Source: Plicaturopsis crispa FD-325 SS-3 (Eukaryota > Basidiomycota > Agaricomycetes > Amylocorticiales > Amylocorticiaceae). From it: DNA of 64,000 nucleotides. Positions 1 through 11,917 of the stretch are shown one piece after another. The translations under genes were made by a program, and so were the position numbers. A model generated the notes under the pieces. The model made no database searches. It saw only the letters and a program-made list of their open reading frames with translations, and was not told the origin of the DNA. Positions within the stretch are counted from its first letter, which is position 1. Every line of letters begins with the position of its first letter. The stretch is from contig KN832561.1 of the NCBI GenBank assembly GCA_000827205.1, positions 1,568,906-1,632,905 of the forward strand, given 5' to 3'.

Positions 1-85
1 GCGGGAATGTATACGCGATCATTCGTCTAAAGTACAACAAGTAGCTTCGACCTCCCTTTTGCTTTCCACGTTTTACACAGCTCGA

Positions 86-794
86 TCACTCGAAGATCTG
101 GTCGTACAGAACGGTGCTGTACTGAATGGTGCCCTCGGGGAACCACCTTCAGGGAGAAAATGTCAACTCGATTCTGTGCATCATAACGGAGAATAACTCA
201 CAGCTTGATTTCCTTCTCAGCGTTCTCGACGGAGTCGGAGCCGTGGCAGATGTTGCGGCCGACAGCGAGAGCGTAGTCACCACGGATGGTGCCTGTTCCA
301 AGCGTGAGTCATTTTATCTCTATCGACGTGCAATCAGGAAGATCGATCTTACCGACGGCGGACTGCAGCGGGTTGGTAGCACCGAGCATGACACGGCCAG
401 TCTTGACAGCGTCGAGACCCTCCCAGACCATAGCCACAACAGGTCCAGCGGCCATGTACTTGACGAGTCCTGGGAAGAAGGGCTTGCCCTTGAGGTCGGC
501 GTAGTCTAGAATCAAGTGTCGTCAACGCGTGTTTCGACAGGCAGTGTCGCGTCGCGCTCAAGACTCACGCTTCTCGAGGTGCTCGGGGGTAGCGTGGACG
601 AGCTTGAGTGCGACAAGCTTGAAGCCACGCTCCTCAAAACGCTGGATGATTTTTCCAACGAGTCCACGCTGGACACCGTCGGGCTATAGTAGAGATAATC
701 GCGTCGCGTCGCGATCAGTAACGACTTGATATCGACAAACATGGGGGAAAAGCATACCTTGATCATGATGTAGGTGCGTTCTTGGGGAGACATT
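86..794 (-). CDS. NDK1: Nucleoside diphosphate kinase
   Basis: Transfers the gamma phosphate of ATP to other (d)NDPs through a phospho-histidine, balancing NTP pools in the cytosol. Four exons are read on the minus strand. The product of about 150 residues starts [12 protein letters not shown], continues [20 protein letters not shown] and [20 protein letters not shown], and has the catalytic motif [13 protein letters not shown] with the active His near residue 118. The C-terminus is VLYDQIFE followed by TGA at 86-88. Length and order match the canonical one-domain family. Introns are short GT-AG. The start is the ATG at 792-794, the only one giving the family N-terminus. It is divergent from QCR7 across about 230 bp. 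Exon joins were read by eye. Confidence 0.95.
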
Positions 795-1021
795 TTGCTT
801 TGGATTTGGAGGTCGTGAAGGTAGGAAAGAGAGAGATAAACGATCAGTGGAACGTTGCAGACTTTATGAACGATTTCAAAATCATATCGATTGCAGAAGA
901 GCGCAAGGAGGTGCCACAGAAACCAAATACGCACAAACGTCCCGACCGGCTGCCCGAGAGTTTCCGCCTCGGTTTGCGCTGCCGTTCTGTATCGACACTT
1001 TCTCTTTATTTTATCTCCAAA
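795..1021. promoter_or_regulatory. Shared divergent promoter region of NDK1 and QCR7
   Basis: This 227-bp spacer separates two start codons pointing away from each other, so it must carry both promoters and both 5' leaders. A T/C-rich stretch lies just before the QCR7 ATG, as is common in fungal leaders. I see no clear TATA box or CCAAT box. Sharing of control elements is inferred from distance only. Confidence 0.5.
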
Positions 1022-1572
1022 ATGTTCGGTCCTCTTGGCCCCTCGCTTGCACCGTATGTGCGCCAGTCGCGTACCCTGTCCAAGTGGATAAAGCCCTTGG
1101 CGACCTGGTACGCCGACCTGGCAGGCTACAGGAAAATGGGACTCAAATACGACGATCTCCGTGCGTCACGTCCGTTGCACTTGACCGCTTCCAGCTGGCT
1201 AACTACCCGCCCTATATTTTAGTTGTTGAGGAGCGCGACGACGTGCAGAGGGTGAATTTATACGTACCTCAGTAGGAACTGGAGACTAAATATACATATG
1301 CGCAGGCACTGAAGCGTCTGACGCCCCGTGAAGCCTATGACCGGGCATACCGCCTGAAGCTGGCTTCCCATGCCAGCGTACAACACGCAAACCTACCGAA
1401 GGAGCAATGGGTACGCGCTGAAGAGGTACGTCCGCAACAGTGACATATGTCCATGTACTTTGCTTATGCACTTCACTAGGATGTCCGGTACCTCAAGCCA
1501 CATGTCCTAGACGTCGCGAACGAAGATGTGGAGAGGGTCAAATGGGATACTATCACCGTAGAGAGGAAATAG
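1022..1572 (+). CDS. QCR7: Cytochrome b-c1 complex subunit 7 (ubiquinol-cytochrome c reductase 14 kDa subunit)
   Basis: Accessory matrix-side subunit of respiratory complex III in the mitochondrial inner membrane. Four exons encode about 121 residues: MFGPLGPSLAPYVRQSRTLS, then GYRKMGLKYDDLLVEERDDV, then QRALKRLTPREAYDRAYRLK, then EEDVRYLKPHVLDVANEDVE, ending DTITVERK and TAG at 1570-1572. The 'GYRKMGLKYDDL..E...VQ.AL.RL....YDRAYRLK' order is the family signature, and the length is normal. Introns begin after CTCC (near 1168), AGG and GAGGAG, each GT-AG. The ATG at 1022 gives the expected N-terminus. It is divergent from NDK1. Confidence 0.95.
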
Positions 1573-1864
1573 ATATCTTGTACTCGTAGAACGGAGGACA
1601 AGGATACATTTCCGCGACTGCAGTTCCCTCACCTGAGTCCCTGAAGAGTCTGAATTGGAAGCATACGATTGGTTCGTCAATCGTCTGTGCTGCTACTCGT
1701 CAACTGGAATACCAGACAAGTTATCTTGGAAAACACGGAAATCTAATATTGCTCAAGTATTCAAAGTACAATCACAGTCTACAACGCGCTCTATATGCCG
1801 ACGCGATTGGTACATTCTTTCCGTCCTTTTTTCCTCATAGTCTGAATCTGAAATCACCCGTAGC

Positions 1865-4669
1865 TCAGAGGGCCTTGTCTATCGGGGAGATGACCTCGCC
1901 GCCCTTCTTCTTGTAGAAATCGATGACCTTCTTGCCGACGAGAGCGATGTCTACACAAGAGTTGTGATCAGCGTCGTGTCAAAGTATCTAGAAGGTTTAC
2001 TTACTGTCACCAGTGATGCCGAACTTCTCGTAAACCTTGGTGTAAGGACCAGACGCACCCCAGGCGGGGAGACCGTATTGCTCGTGGCTGTATTTAGCCC
2101 AGCCAGCGGTCTATGAAAAAATATAACCGTTCAATATGTGCAAGATGATTGCCCGACACTGAAACTCACCGAGTACGCCTCAAGCGACAGGATAGGGGCG
2201 CCGCTCCTGAGGACACTGAGCCTGTACTGCTGGTCCTGCTGGTCGAACACGAACCAGCTGGGCAAGCTGACGACGCGGACCTTGAGGCCCTGCGCCTTGA
2301 GCTTGCCAGCGGCCTCGAGCGCGATGCTGACCTCGCTTCCGGTGCTCACGATGGTGAGGTCCTCGCCCTGCTCCTCGTGCACGACATATCCACCGCGCAG
2401 CGCGTTCTCGACGGTCGAGCCCTCGAGCTGCGGCAGGTTCTGGCGCGAGAACGAGAGGATGGAGGGCGTCGTCTTGGCGTTGAGGGCCCAGATGTACGAC
2501 GCCGTGGTCTCGTTTCCGTCCGCGGGCCTCCAGAAGGCCAAGTTGGGGATGGAACGGAAGTGGATGGCCGTCTCGATAGGCTGGTGCGTAGGTCCGTCCT
2601 CGCCAAGGCCGATCGAGTCATGGGTCGCAACCCAGATAACCTGGTGTTTGCTCAGCGCAGAGAGCCTGATGGCGCCAGCGGCGTACGAGACAAAGTTCTG
2701 TGAAGAGTAGTGACGGCATGAGCTCATATCCGGGGTTATCGGTAACAACGGGATCGCACCAGGAATGTAGACACGAAGGGAACGAATCCACCGTAAGCGT
2801 GGATACCATTCGCAATCGCGCCCATGGCGTGCTCGCGCACTCCATACCGGATATAGGTGCCGGCGTATGTGCCCAGCTTCGTGCTCGGGTGCTGGAAGTC
2901 AACGGTGCCTTTGACTTTCGTGAGGTTGCTGCTCGTCAAGTCGGCCGAGCCACCAAAGAGCTCAGGAAGGGACGGGGTAGCCGCGGTGAGCACGATCTCA
3001 GAGAGCTTACGCGATGCCTGCGCGGGGTCGGATACTTTGTAGGTAGGAAGGGTCTTCTCCCAGCCATCGGCGAGCTTCCCAGCAATGCGGCGCGTGAGCT
3101 CCGCGTGCTCCTTGGGGTATTTCTCGCCGTAAGCGGAGAGCAGGGAGTTCCACTCCTTCTCGAGCGCAGCACCGCGCGCGGCAGCAGCTGCGTAGGCGTC
3201 GTAGGTCTCCTGAGGAATGTAGAACGTTTTATCGGGGGAGAAGCCGTTCGCGGTTTTCAGGGCGGCGATGTCGTCAGCCTTCAACGCTATATGCCGGTGC
3301 CAAAGTTTAGGCACGGAATATATTAGAAGCAAATGGCGGTGTACTTACGGGAGCCGTGCACGCCGTGGGTGCCCTGCTGCTTTGAGCCATATCCGATGGT
3401 GGTGCGGAGACGGATGATCGTCGGCTTGGAGGTCTCGGCGCGAGCCGCTGCGATGGCGTTGTAGATCGCTTCGAGGTCGCTGTGAATGAACGTGATCAGC
3501 GAGGGCTGGGGAGCACGGACACGGCGACCTACCTATCCCCATTGTCGACGTGCAGCACTTGCCAGTCGTAAGACAGGAAGCGTTGCTCAACATTCTCTGT
3601 GAAAGCCACCGCAATGTCACCATCGATGGAAATATCTGAAAATAAGGACTTCGTGAGTGTGTGAACGGTGAAAATTTTTGATTGAGTGTACGCACGGTTG
3701 TCGTCGTAGATCTAGGATCATGACTCGCTTAGATCAGTGATTTTTGGCCGGTAGCAAGAGCACATACGACAATCAAGTTCCCCAGCTTGAGATGTCCCGC
3801 AAGACTGGCCGCCTCGCTGGCGACGCCCTCCATGAGACAGCCATCACCGGTGAACGCTGTGACGGTTGTTCAGTACTATGGACTCCCGATAACGTCGCAT
3901 GATGGTTTTACCGTAAGTAAAGTTGTTGATCAGGTCAAAGCCGTCCTTGTTGTAGACGGCGCCCAAGTGCGCCTGTGCCATGGCCAAACCAACTGCGTTG
4001 GCGAAACCCTGACCGAGCGGGCCGGTGGTGACTTCGATACCTGCGCACGGAGTTGTAAGTGGCGTCCCTGTGATATTGATATCACGACCTGCTCACCGTC
4101 AGTGTGGCCAGTTTCGGGGTGACCAGGGGTCAGTGAATCAATTTGGCGGAACGACTTGAGGTCATCCAGCGACAGTTTGTATCCGAGGAGATGCAAGAGG
4201 ATGTATTGGAGAGCACATCTAGATCGCAATGCATCGGAAACGCGATCCCAGTTATCAGATCATAAAGCGACTTACGCATGACTGTATTATGCACGAAATC
4301 TCAACTATTATACGAAACTGGACACAAAAGAAGATGCTAACCCGTTGGAAAGGACGAATCGGTCGCGGTTGAACCACTTTGAGCTCTTCGGGTTCGCGTT
4401 CACGAATCTAGCCGAGCAGGCCTTAGCATGCGGTACTTTGGCAAAATAGATTTGGATTCTACCGAGTGAAAAGGACGTGGGCGACCGGGGCCATGCCCAT
4501 GGGGGCACCTAGAGCGATCGATCCCGTGAACAACTAGGATCAGGAAAAGAACTTTGCGATAAAGCAGACCTGGATGACCAGAGTTTGCTTTTGCGACTAC
4601 ATCCGCAGCGAGCGTGCGGATTGTGGCGATAGACGCCTTGTCTGAGGGAGATGGGGCAAAGCTGGACAT
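1865..4669 (-). CDS. TKL1: Transketolase
   Basis: Thiamine-diphosphate enzyme of the non-oxidative pentose phosphate pathway; it moves two-carbon ketol units between sugar phosphates in the cytosol. About 680 residues in many short exons on the minus strand. The N-terminus is [20 protein letters not shown] with [14 protein letters not shown]. The ThDP-binding segment has [20 protein letters not shown] ending in DDN. The pyrimidine domain shows [30 protein letters not shown] and [18 protein letters not shown], and the C-terminal domain has [20 protein letters not shown]. It ends [14 protein letters not shown] with TGA at 1865-1867. All expected regions are present with no disruption. The N-terminal half is fragmented by at least six introns; the 3' half is in two long exons. 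It is convergent with QCR7. Confidence 0.95.
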
Positions 4670-7016
4670 GATGGTGGTAGTGAAGAGAAAGTTTGGGCAG
4701 ACCCTCTGCCCCGCACTGGCAGGGATTTATTGATTATGCGCTTGCCCCAGACATTCTGTGAAGGCCCATATCTTTTTCCCACGGGTCTTGCTATGAACGA
4801 CTTGTGACCCGGCTTTCCTCTTCTTGACACCAAATTTCGTGAGTTCTCGCTTTCATCGTGGCTTGCGTGCGGTCGTTTACCTCGTTGTGTCTTCCAACAG
4901 TATCCACAGTATTTGACAGGGCGTAGGAATTGCTGCTGCTGCTGTATGTCTCCACGGAGTCTCTAGCGCCGATGCACCCACAGCTGACCGACAAGAAAAT
5001 ATGTGCGTAAACTCGTCTCCCGGCCGAGTCACAGTAGCTGAAACGTTTACCCAGTATGCAAAGAGTTTATGCAAGCTCTTGAGGCTTGTCACCTGGACGG
5101 ATGGGCACGACTTACTGGTGGCTGCAACCCCCAGAAAGATCAACTGAACAAATGTCTCCGTCAAGAGGTGCGACTTTTCCCACATGCGTGCGCCGGAGCA
5201 TCCATCTCACGAACATTACACGAAAGCGGATAGGCCGAACTACTCGGAATCGAGAGCAAGCCAAGGATCGCCTCGCAAGAAGGGAAGAGGCATTGAAGGA
5301 TCTGCATGAAGACGACTGAAACCCCCCTTGATGTGCGCCCACGGTGGAACCCGTCTCCTTGTCGTCGTTACACGGGTTTTCTGCTCCCATAACTCGTCCA
5401 CCATTATTGCTGCGGTGATCGTACCTCTCCGTCCGTCGTTGTCCCTGTGAGCTTCTACCTTGCTCATTGCAATACATTATCTGATGATGTTCTTTCGCGA
5501 TGCGATGGAAGTGCTGTAATGTTTCACGGAAGATAAGTAGATGGGGTGCATTCTATACAGGTCTTAAATATGGAGCAACATCTTTCAAGTTCCGTCCACT
5601 CAAAATATTATCGGGGCCGCATCTCGCTCACTCGCATCATTCTCCCGCGACTGCCCCTGCTCTTGTGAGCATCGTGCTACACAATTCCTTTCCATTTTCA
5701 GTGCGTTCGCGACTTGTGTGCCCACTCTTGTTGGTCTTCGGCCCGCCCCCTCTGCTCTATCCTCGGTATATCTTGCGGCAGGCAACGACGAATGCAGCTG
5801 CGAGCGACCGTACCTGCTCACCGCTCGGAGCTCCGCCACTCGGTAAGAAATATGTAAACCCATTTGCCCAGCCGTAACGTCGAACGTACAGACCGCGAAT
5901 ACACGAGAAATACGCCATCGGTGGAACGAATGCGCTCACGCGCCCGCCAGCGCCACTGCTCCGTACTTACAGTGTCCGAGGGGGTGTCCATTCCGGCATC
6001 TCAAAATCATTTAGACTATTTACCCTCTGCCGAGTGCGGGCGGAGCGCCGTGGCCTCGTGTGCATCCGCCCCCGCGAAGCAGCTAAGCGGCAGGCGGCCT
6101 TACCGCATTTGGGAGAGGTGTACAAAATGATCGATAAAGTCGCCGGCAAACGTGTTACATCGAGCGCCACAAAGCCTGCAAAATGAAAAGTCGCCGTTTA
6201 GTGCGATGCGATTTGCGATGCTTGCTTGTCCTGTCCGTTCATGATTTCGAAACTTGTTTGCAAAAAGCAGAGAGATCTTGGTGCTTGGGTGCGCCGCTTG
6301 GGAATCCTGGGCGCATCAGGTACGTAGCAGTGCATCATAAAAGCTGGATCCATGTGCGTGAGCAGACCGTTTCCACAGATTTCTGACTGATGCGTTCTCC
6401 GAGCAGGGAAAATCGTGAATGATAGACTTCATGTCGCCTATGTTTGGACTGATCACGACACTTGCAAAGGCCAGTTTCAGTAGGATTTTGACTGTTTGCG
6501 CGTCTATTGGATCCATGGACTGGCCCTGGGTAATCCACAAAGTGCTCCCTAATCGTCAGCAATGATGAGTGGCCTTGGCTGCTTACGCTCACTGCGTTGA
6601 GCACCTGGAGTCTGTGACGAATCTCCGGGGCCTCAAGTATGCTCCTTATAGGAGCCCTAGGCAGTCGTAACTGAAATAGTATGCGATTCCAGTCAGCACC
6701 GAGTTGTCTATCATGGCGGACCTCGGTCAACGAAGAGATGGCGGGGAAATACAACCGACTATCTGGAACCTCTCCGTGTGCATCGCTGCTCCGTGTGGGC
6801 TTCGTAACAACACAGAACTTGGCACTTCCGACAAAACCGATGATGGCTGTGAGCCATTACGGACAGCGCCTACTTCTCGCCATCACCATTACTTGCCGAC
6901 CGAGCGGCCTAGGGGCTTTACATTATTATATTTTATATGAACAGGTATTGTATAAGAGCTAACGTATCCTTACCTCCTTCATCCCCTTTCTGACTGTCAC
7001 CTTTTCCTTAGACATC
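4670..7016. other. Gene-poor intergenic region
   Basis: About 2.35 kb between the transketolase start and an MFS transporter start. It must hold both promoters. Open frames on both strands are short and have no recognisable family features. A (GCT)n run lies near 4930. One minus-strand stretch near 6590-6754 looks protein-like and is listed separately. A TATA-like A/T stretch near 6928-6940 lies about 80 bp before the transporter ATG. Confidence 0.6.
6592..6754 (-). pseudogene. Possible gene fragment, unidentified
   Basis: A minus-strand open stretch reads YFPAISSLTEVRHDRQLGAD and continues WNRILFQLRLPRAPIRSILE with APEIRHRLQVLNAV. The composition is protein-like. A GTAAGC...TTAG intron could follow, but the next open frame (QSMDPIDAQTVKILLKLAFA, near 6480-6530) does not join in phase in any way I can find. 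There is no upstream ATG exon and no family match that I recognise. It may be a decayed gene or chance. Confidence 0.2.
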
Positions 7017-8738
7017 ATGTCGACGCAACCACTTCCTTCCATGTCAGAACGTGGGGAGCACCTTACGATCGCCAACCCCGCTGCACGCGACGATGCGCCG
7101 AGTGTGCCGGTCTCGAGGACGGCGACGCTCAGCGGCACGGTGTGCAACTCGTCTAGCTTCCCGGACCTGTCGCGCACTGCGACGCTCGCCAACACCGACC
7201 AAAACTCGCCAGTCAAGTCGGAGGCACCACCCCTGCCTCCTGTACCAGACGATGAGGTGCCAGATGGTGGATATGGTTGGGTGATTGTAGGAGCATGTTC
7301 TGTCATAACGTATGTGCCCCCTATTTCCCCACAATGCGTACGTGACTGACTAACGTGTACGACGCGCTGTAGTTTTTTCTTTGTCGGTTTAACATATTCC
7401 TGGGGCGTGTTACAAGCACAGCTGGCTAAAGACCATCTAGCTTCGGATTCAACCCTTAGCTTCATCGGCTCGATAGCCATTGCGCTGATCTCGGTCGGCG
7501 CCATTGTCAATACACGACTCATACGCTTGATGGGCACGCGAAACTCGGCGTTGCTGGCCAGCGTCCTACTTGGAGGCTCGCAAATACTATGTGGCTTCGC
7601 AACAAAAAGCGTGCCCGGATTATTCATATGTAACTCTTTCATCGGCGGGATGGGTGTCAGCATCTTCTTCATGGTGAGTCGCCGGTCACATGTGAAGAAT
7701 ATACTGCGCAGTCGCTCAATCATTCGCGTCTCCACTAATCACAGACCTGTGGAACACTGCCTGCACAATATTTCAAACGCAAGCGGGGTATCGCAGGTGG
7801 AATTATATTTGCGGCCGGCGGAGTGGGCGGCGGTGCGCTTAGCATCGCACTTGATGCACTGCTGCAGCGTGTAGGTGTCCCCTGGACGTTCCGCATCATG
7901 GGCCTGATGTCGTTGGCGTGCACGTTGCCTGCCTCGTTACTGCTCAAGGAACGTATTCCCCGTACACCAACCACGGTCGATTGGTGCGTACAGCCATTTT
8001 CCATCAAATTACGTCCCATGGCGCTGTCACTCACCATCGTCGCCATCATTCGTGTGCAGGTCGCTGTTCAAGGACTCAAAATTCATCGGATTGCTGGTGG
8101 GATCTGGAATCGCCACCTTCCCACTGCTCGTGCCTCCATTCTTCATCCCGCTCTACGCCACCAACCTCGGCATCTCTACGACCCTGGGCTCCATCCTCCT
8201 CGCGGTGTTTAATTTATCCTCTGCCGTCGGACGTATTGGCTTCGGTTATCTAGGCGACTCTATTGGCCCCGCGAGCAGCCTATTCCTCGCGCTGCTCGTC
8301 AACAGCGTGAGCCTCCTCGCCATCTGGCCAGTATCAAAAAATCTAGGCACATTCGTCGCCTTTATCGTGCTCAATGGCATCGGCGGCGGCGGCTTTTTCT
8401 CCACGATGCCATCTGTGGTCAGCTACATCTACGGCCCCAAGCGCGTGTCATCTGCTTTTGCGATGATCGTCACCGGATGGGCGTTTGGGTACATCCTGGT
8501 GCGTGCATATCCTTGTGTGCCATGTGCGCGCGCGTACTGAGAGATGGTTATCGTTATCTGTGTGTAGGGATCTCCGATAGCAGGATTCATCCTTAACGAC
8601 TATGGGGGTGGGTCAGCAGGCGTGAACGCCTTCCGCCCGGCCATCTTCTACGCAGGCGCCATGTCGCTTGGGAGCGCGGGCATCATCCTCGTCGTCCGCC
8701 ACTTGATGACGGGCGGCAAGGCCTTCGCATATTCATGA
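7017..8738 (+). CDS. MFS transporter, monocarboxylate-porter (MCT/Mch-like) family
   Basis: Predicted 12-helix plasma-membrane permease. A Ser/Thr-rich cytosolic N-tail of about 80 residues leads into the MCT signature PDGGYGWVIVGACSVIT and then FFFVGLTYSWGVLQAQL in helix 1. Later segments include SFIGSIAIALISVGAIVNTR, QYFKRKRGIAGGIIFAAGG (loop and helix 5), VGRIGFGYLGDSIGP (loop 8-9, motif A-like) and GIGGGGFFSTMPSVVSYIYG. The C-terminus is short and ends HLMTGGKAFAYS, with TGA at 8736-8738. About five exons. Fungal Mch-type members are mostly of unknown substrate, and some carry riboflavin or monocarboxylates, so no substrate is assigned. The ATG at 7017 is the first in frame. Confidence 0.88.
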
Positions 8739-11700
8739 TCGTCGACACGCGTACAATGATCTCGACGTGATTGGATATGTGTTTTTTTAAGTTATTGGGT
8801 ACTACTTACTGCTTCTCTCTCTCTCTGGACATCCTGTACTATAGCATGTGCACAACCCCTCATTTGCTCTACTTACACGCTTACCCCTCCTTTGCAGCTT
8901 TTCATTTGAATATTGCTCTCCACCTAGACATGTATCGTACTTGCATTCCTACCGCTTTGATAATAGCATAGTCAGATGGATTATTTATGCTCACTTTATC
9001 GCTTTTCACGATCACCTTGAACGCCGGAGATGCAACGTTAATCTCATCAGTGTACTAGACTTCGTGAAACTGGCCATGTTTGTCACATCGCCAGCCTCTA
9101 TCTCACCTCCCCCGGGCGCTCCGTGAACGCGGATTGTAGCGGTATGTTCTGCACAGCATCGCCGCTCGTGAGCTCGTATACATATGTACACACTCACGGG
9201 CTATAACTCTATACCGACGCGCAGCAGGTTCAGAGCATGAGATCGTCAAGGGCCCGATCCACAATGTGCAATGGTTCTTTCGCGCATATCCATATGGCAT
9301 ATGGGTTCGTCGAGAGCACATGGGGACGCGCGAAGTCAAGCGTCCGGCGATATGTAGTACTCCGGGTCATTGTTTGTGAGTACGAAACCCGGGGTAATGA
9401 GAACGGATCGGAGGCAACAAGCATGTAGTACCTACCTATCAGCGCGTGAGTGGGTCGTCCGATCATCGGGAAACTCTATGGACTCACTATGTATTTATGA
9501 ACATTGCGCGTTGTACATGATGCCCTTGAATACCCTATCAATGATGAGCGCTGGGTGAGCAGTGTTTCGTCGCCCAGGCTGTAGATATATACGGCATTGG
9601 CCGATGTTTCGCCTCCTCGAGACCAGCCACTGTCAAAGGCCGCATCGTCCCTATGCTCCTAAGGGTAGTTTGGTAGTAGTGGTGAATCGTTCCCTTTCGG
9701 TGTACAGTGGCTAAGCCACGGAGTTCGAGAACTCACGCCACAAGGTCCTATCCCCAAGGACCACAGAACACGGTAGGAGCCCGACACCATGTCAACGGGA
9801 CGGAGGTGAAAGGCTACCTAGATCCGATAGACATCGGAAGTAAGATAGCTTTCACTGTGCAGTGCACCGATCTCATTGATAGTCAGGTCAGCCGTCAACA
9901 AGCGTCAACCCTTCCAATGTGATGAGATGAAAAGGACGATCCCAGCAGTAGTGCCATTAGGCTAGGCCTTCCGCGGATATCCCTCGGCAGCCTCGAATGT
10001 CCGCCGCCCAAGTGCTATCGGAACGTACCGACACTTGTGCAGCAACAAGACAGACTAATGGGTAATCTTGTAAGCGTTTGGCGTATGGCGGGTAACGATA
10101 AAAAATAGTACGCGCCCAACTCCGTCCTCCCCCATGTGATGCGCGCATGAACGGGAGTGACTGATTCGCCTTCGCCGATATGCTGCCGGAGCGGTCACAA
10201 CATATGCTCTTGTGCATCGTCGTTGGTTAAGCGCCACTGTGATAGACTGCGGGGACACAGGCAGAGTTCGGCAAATTGGTTTTCACCCATCCTGTAGACT
10301 GTTTGAGCTTGCAGAACAATTCAACACAAACATGGCATAGAAAAGGCGAAAAAACTTGCCATTTTCACGACTGTTCCAACAGATCGCCACTTCGATGCGT
10401 ATTTTCCGAGGAGAGATGCAGAGGTCGGTGAGAATACATCCAACGGGCTCCGAGTGGGCCAAAGATGGGCGTTTAGACGAGCAGAACACGCGAAGGGATA
10501 GTCTGCGACTGCTCTATCGAGATGATGGTATTCGTAGCTGGCGAACGTAACTGTACGTTTTGCGGATATGAAATCGATAGTGTATGGTTGTGTCGTGATT
10601 TCATGGGTCGGTTGTCCTGTGATGAGACCTGAGACTCGTGATCCAATTCGCCGAGGAGACACTTGACTCCGTACTATGGTGCGGTTCACTTACCCACCAC
10701 CACTTTCAAACAGTCGCCAAATCGGCCGGAGGCCGAAATTTTTTTGAGATGAGCGCATATGCACTGACTTCGATGCATGTCGAGGAGGATTGGGGTGAAA
10801 TTCGTCTATCAGAAACTCCCCTTGGGGGAGGTTTGTATACCGTGTGCAATAATAGGTCTTTAGTATCACCCTGTACGACCCACTCAAATGCTTTGAGGGC
10901 AGTTCAGGACCGATTTATACAGTGCTCGCCAAATTGGATGGCGCAAAAAAGTTCGGCTCCCTCAGTTTTGAAGATATCGAAAATCGCTCTTGGGGATCGA
11001 TCTGTATACTCAAAAGGAGTCGTTTGGCAAGAGGAAATAAAAAAAGGATTTTTTTTGAAGGTGTGGCACCGCTTGTTTGAAAGTTGCGGTCTATAAGCGA
11101 ACCGCACCATAGCATCGTGATTGGGGAAGAGCGCGACGCTCGTGAGATGGTTGAGGCGTGCTTGAGATGGCCGATCATTACATGAATGGGTCCTTTCGCT
11201 GGGGGGCGCAGTTTGGACGGCCTACGCGCCAAGATCCGGAGACGAGTTTTACGCAGAGCAACGTAAATGCAGTGAGCGGCCATTTAACATATTTCCTCGA
11301 TGCTGTAGGTCCAAGTTGCTGCTAGAAGTTCATATTGTTGGCCATCAGCGCCTTCCTTGAGCTGCGGAACGCTCAACTTACTAGAGCCGTAGACTGTAGT
11401 AGGATTTTGCCGATTGGTGAAAGACGCGGCCGCAAGGGGTCAGAATCAGATGATGCCGTTCAACTCCCAGCATCAGGGTGTAGCGGTCGAATGTGCGACC
11501 TAAGGCCTGATGTATCGTCCGTTCAGTGCACCTCTGGAAGCGGACAAATCACGGAAATAAAGTCGCGACTTACTTCAAGTCAAGTTAGTCAACATATGAT
11601 CTCGTGTCTTTCTTCCAACTTTCTTACATTCTAGCTTGTCGTAACGTTCGTAATAGAGGCGTTCATCTCGCGTTGGAACGAAACGTTAAGCGTCGCAGGA

Positions 11701-11917
11701 ATGGAGGAGGCGAAGAGCCACGTGGAGGAATTGGCCATAACGGTAAAACATGCCGCTTTCATTCCGCGTCACTCCTGACTCGAGTCCGTCCAGGGACGGA
11801 GCTATATGTGGCCCTAAACACACCCTCAAGATAGGCTACATAAGTGCTCCAATTTGGGGTTCTCGAAGTCTGCACTCACCGTTCAGCGCTTGTCTCCTCT
11901 ATCGATTGCATTGCAGC
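8739..11917. other. Long intergenic region
   Basis: About 3.2 kb without a recognisable gene. Open frames are short and overlap on both strands with no protein-like pattern. It contains the inverted-repeat element at 10674-11112. The last 300 bp before 11918 must hold the promoter of the first serine dehydratase; I see no clear TATA box there. Confidence 0.6.
10674..11112. mobile_element. MITE-like element with terminal inverted repeats
   Basis: The 439-bp segment begins CTATGGTGCGGTTCACTTA, and its far end read on the other strand begins CTATGGTGCGGTTCGCTTA. After about ten unlike bases both arms continue CTTTCAAACA. The interior also holds partial direct repeats starting TCGCCAAAT (near 10714 and 10929) and shared GTATAC motifs. 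No transposase is encoded. If the first TA of each end is taken as target, the flanks fit a TA duplication, but this is not proven. A non-autonomous DNA transposon is the simplest reading. Confidence 0.55.

Noticed and set aside
1655-1840. 61-codon plus-strand frame between QCR7 and transketolase
   Set aside because: No protein-like pattern; it lies in the short convergent spacer where two 3' ends meet.
2149-2703. Long plus-strand open frames (about 185-190 codons) opposite transketolase
   Set aside because: They are antisense shadows of a GC-biased coding exon; the minus-strand frame is a clear transketolase.
4917-4945. (GCT)n microsatellite
   Set aside because: Only four to five units; expected by chance in GC-rich DNA.
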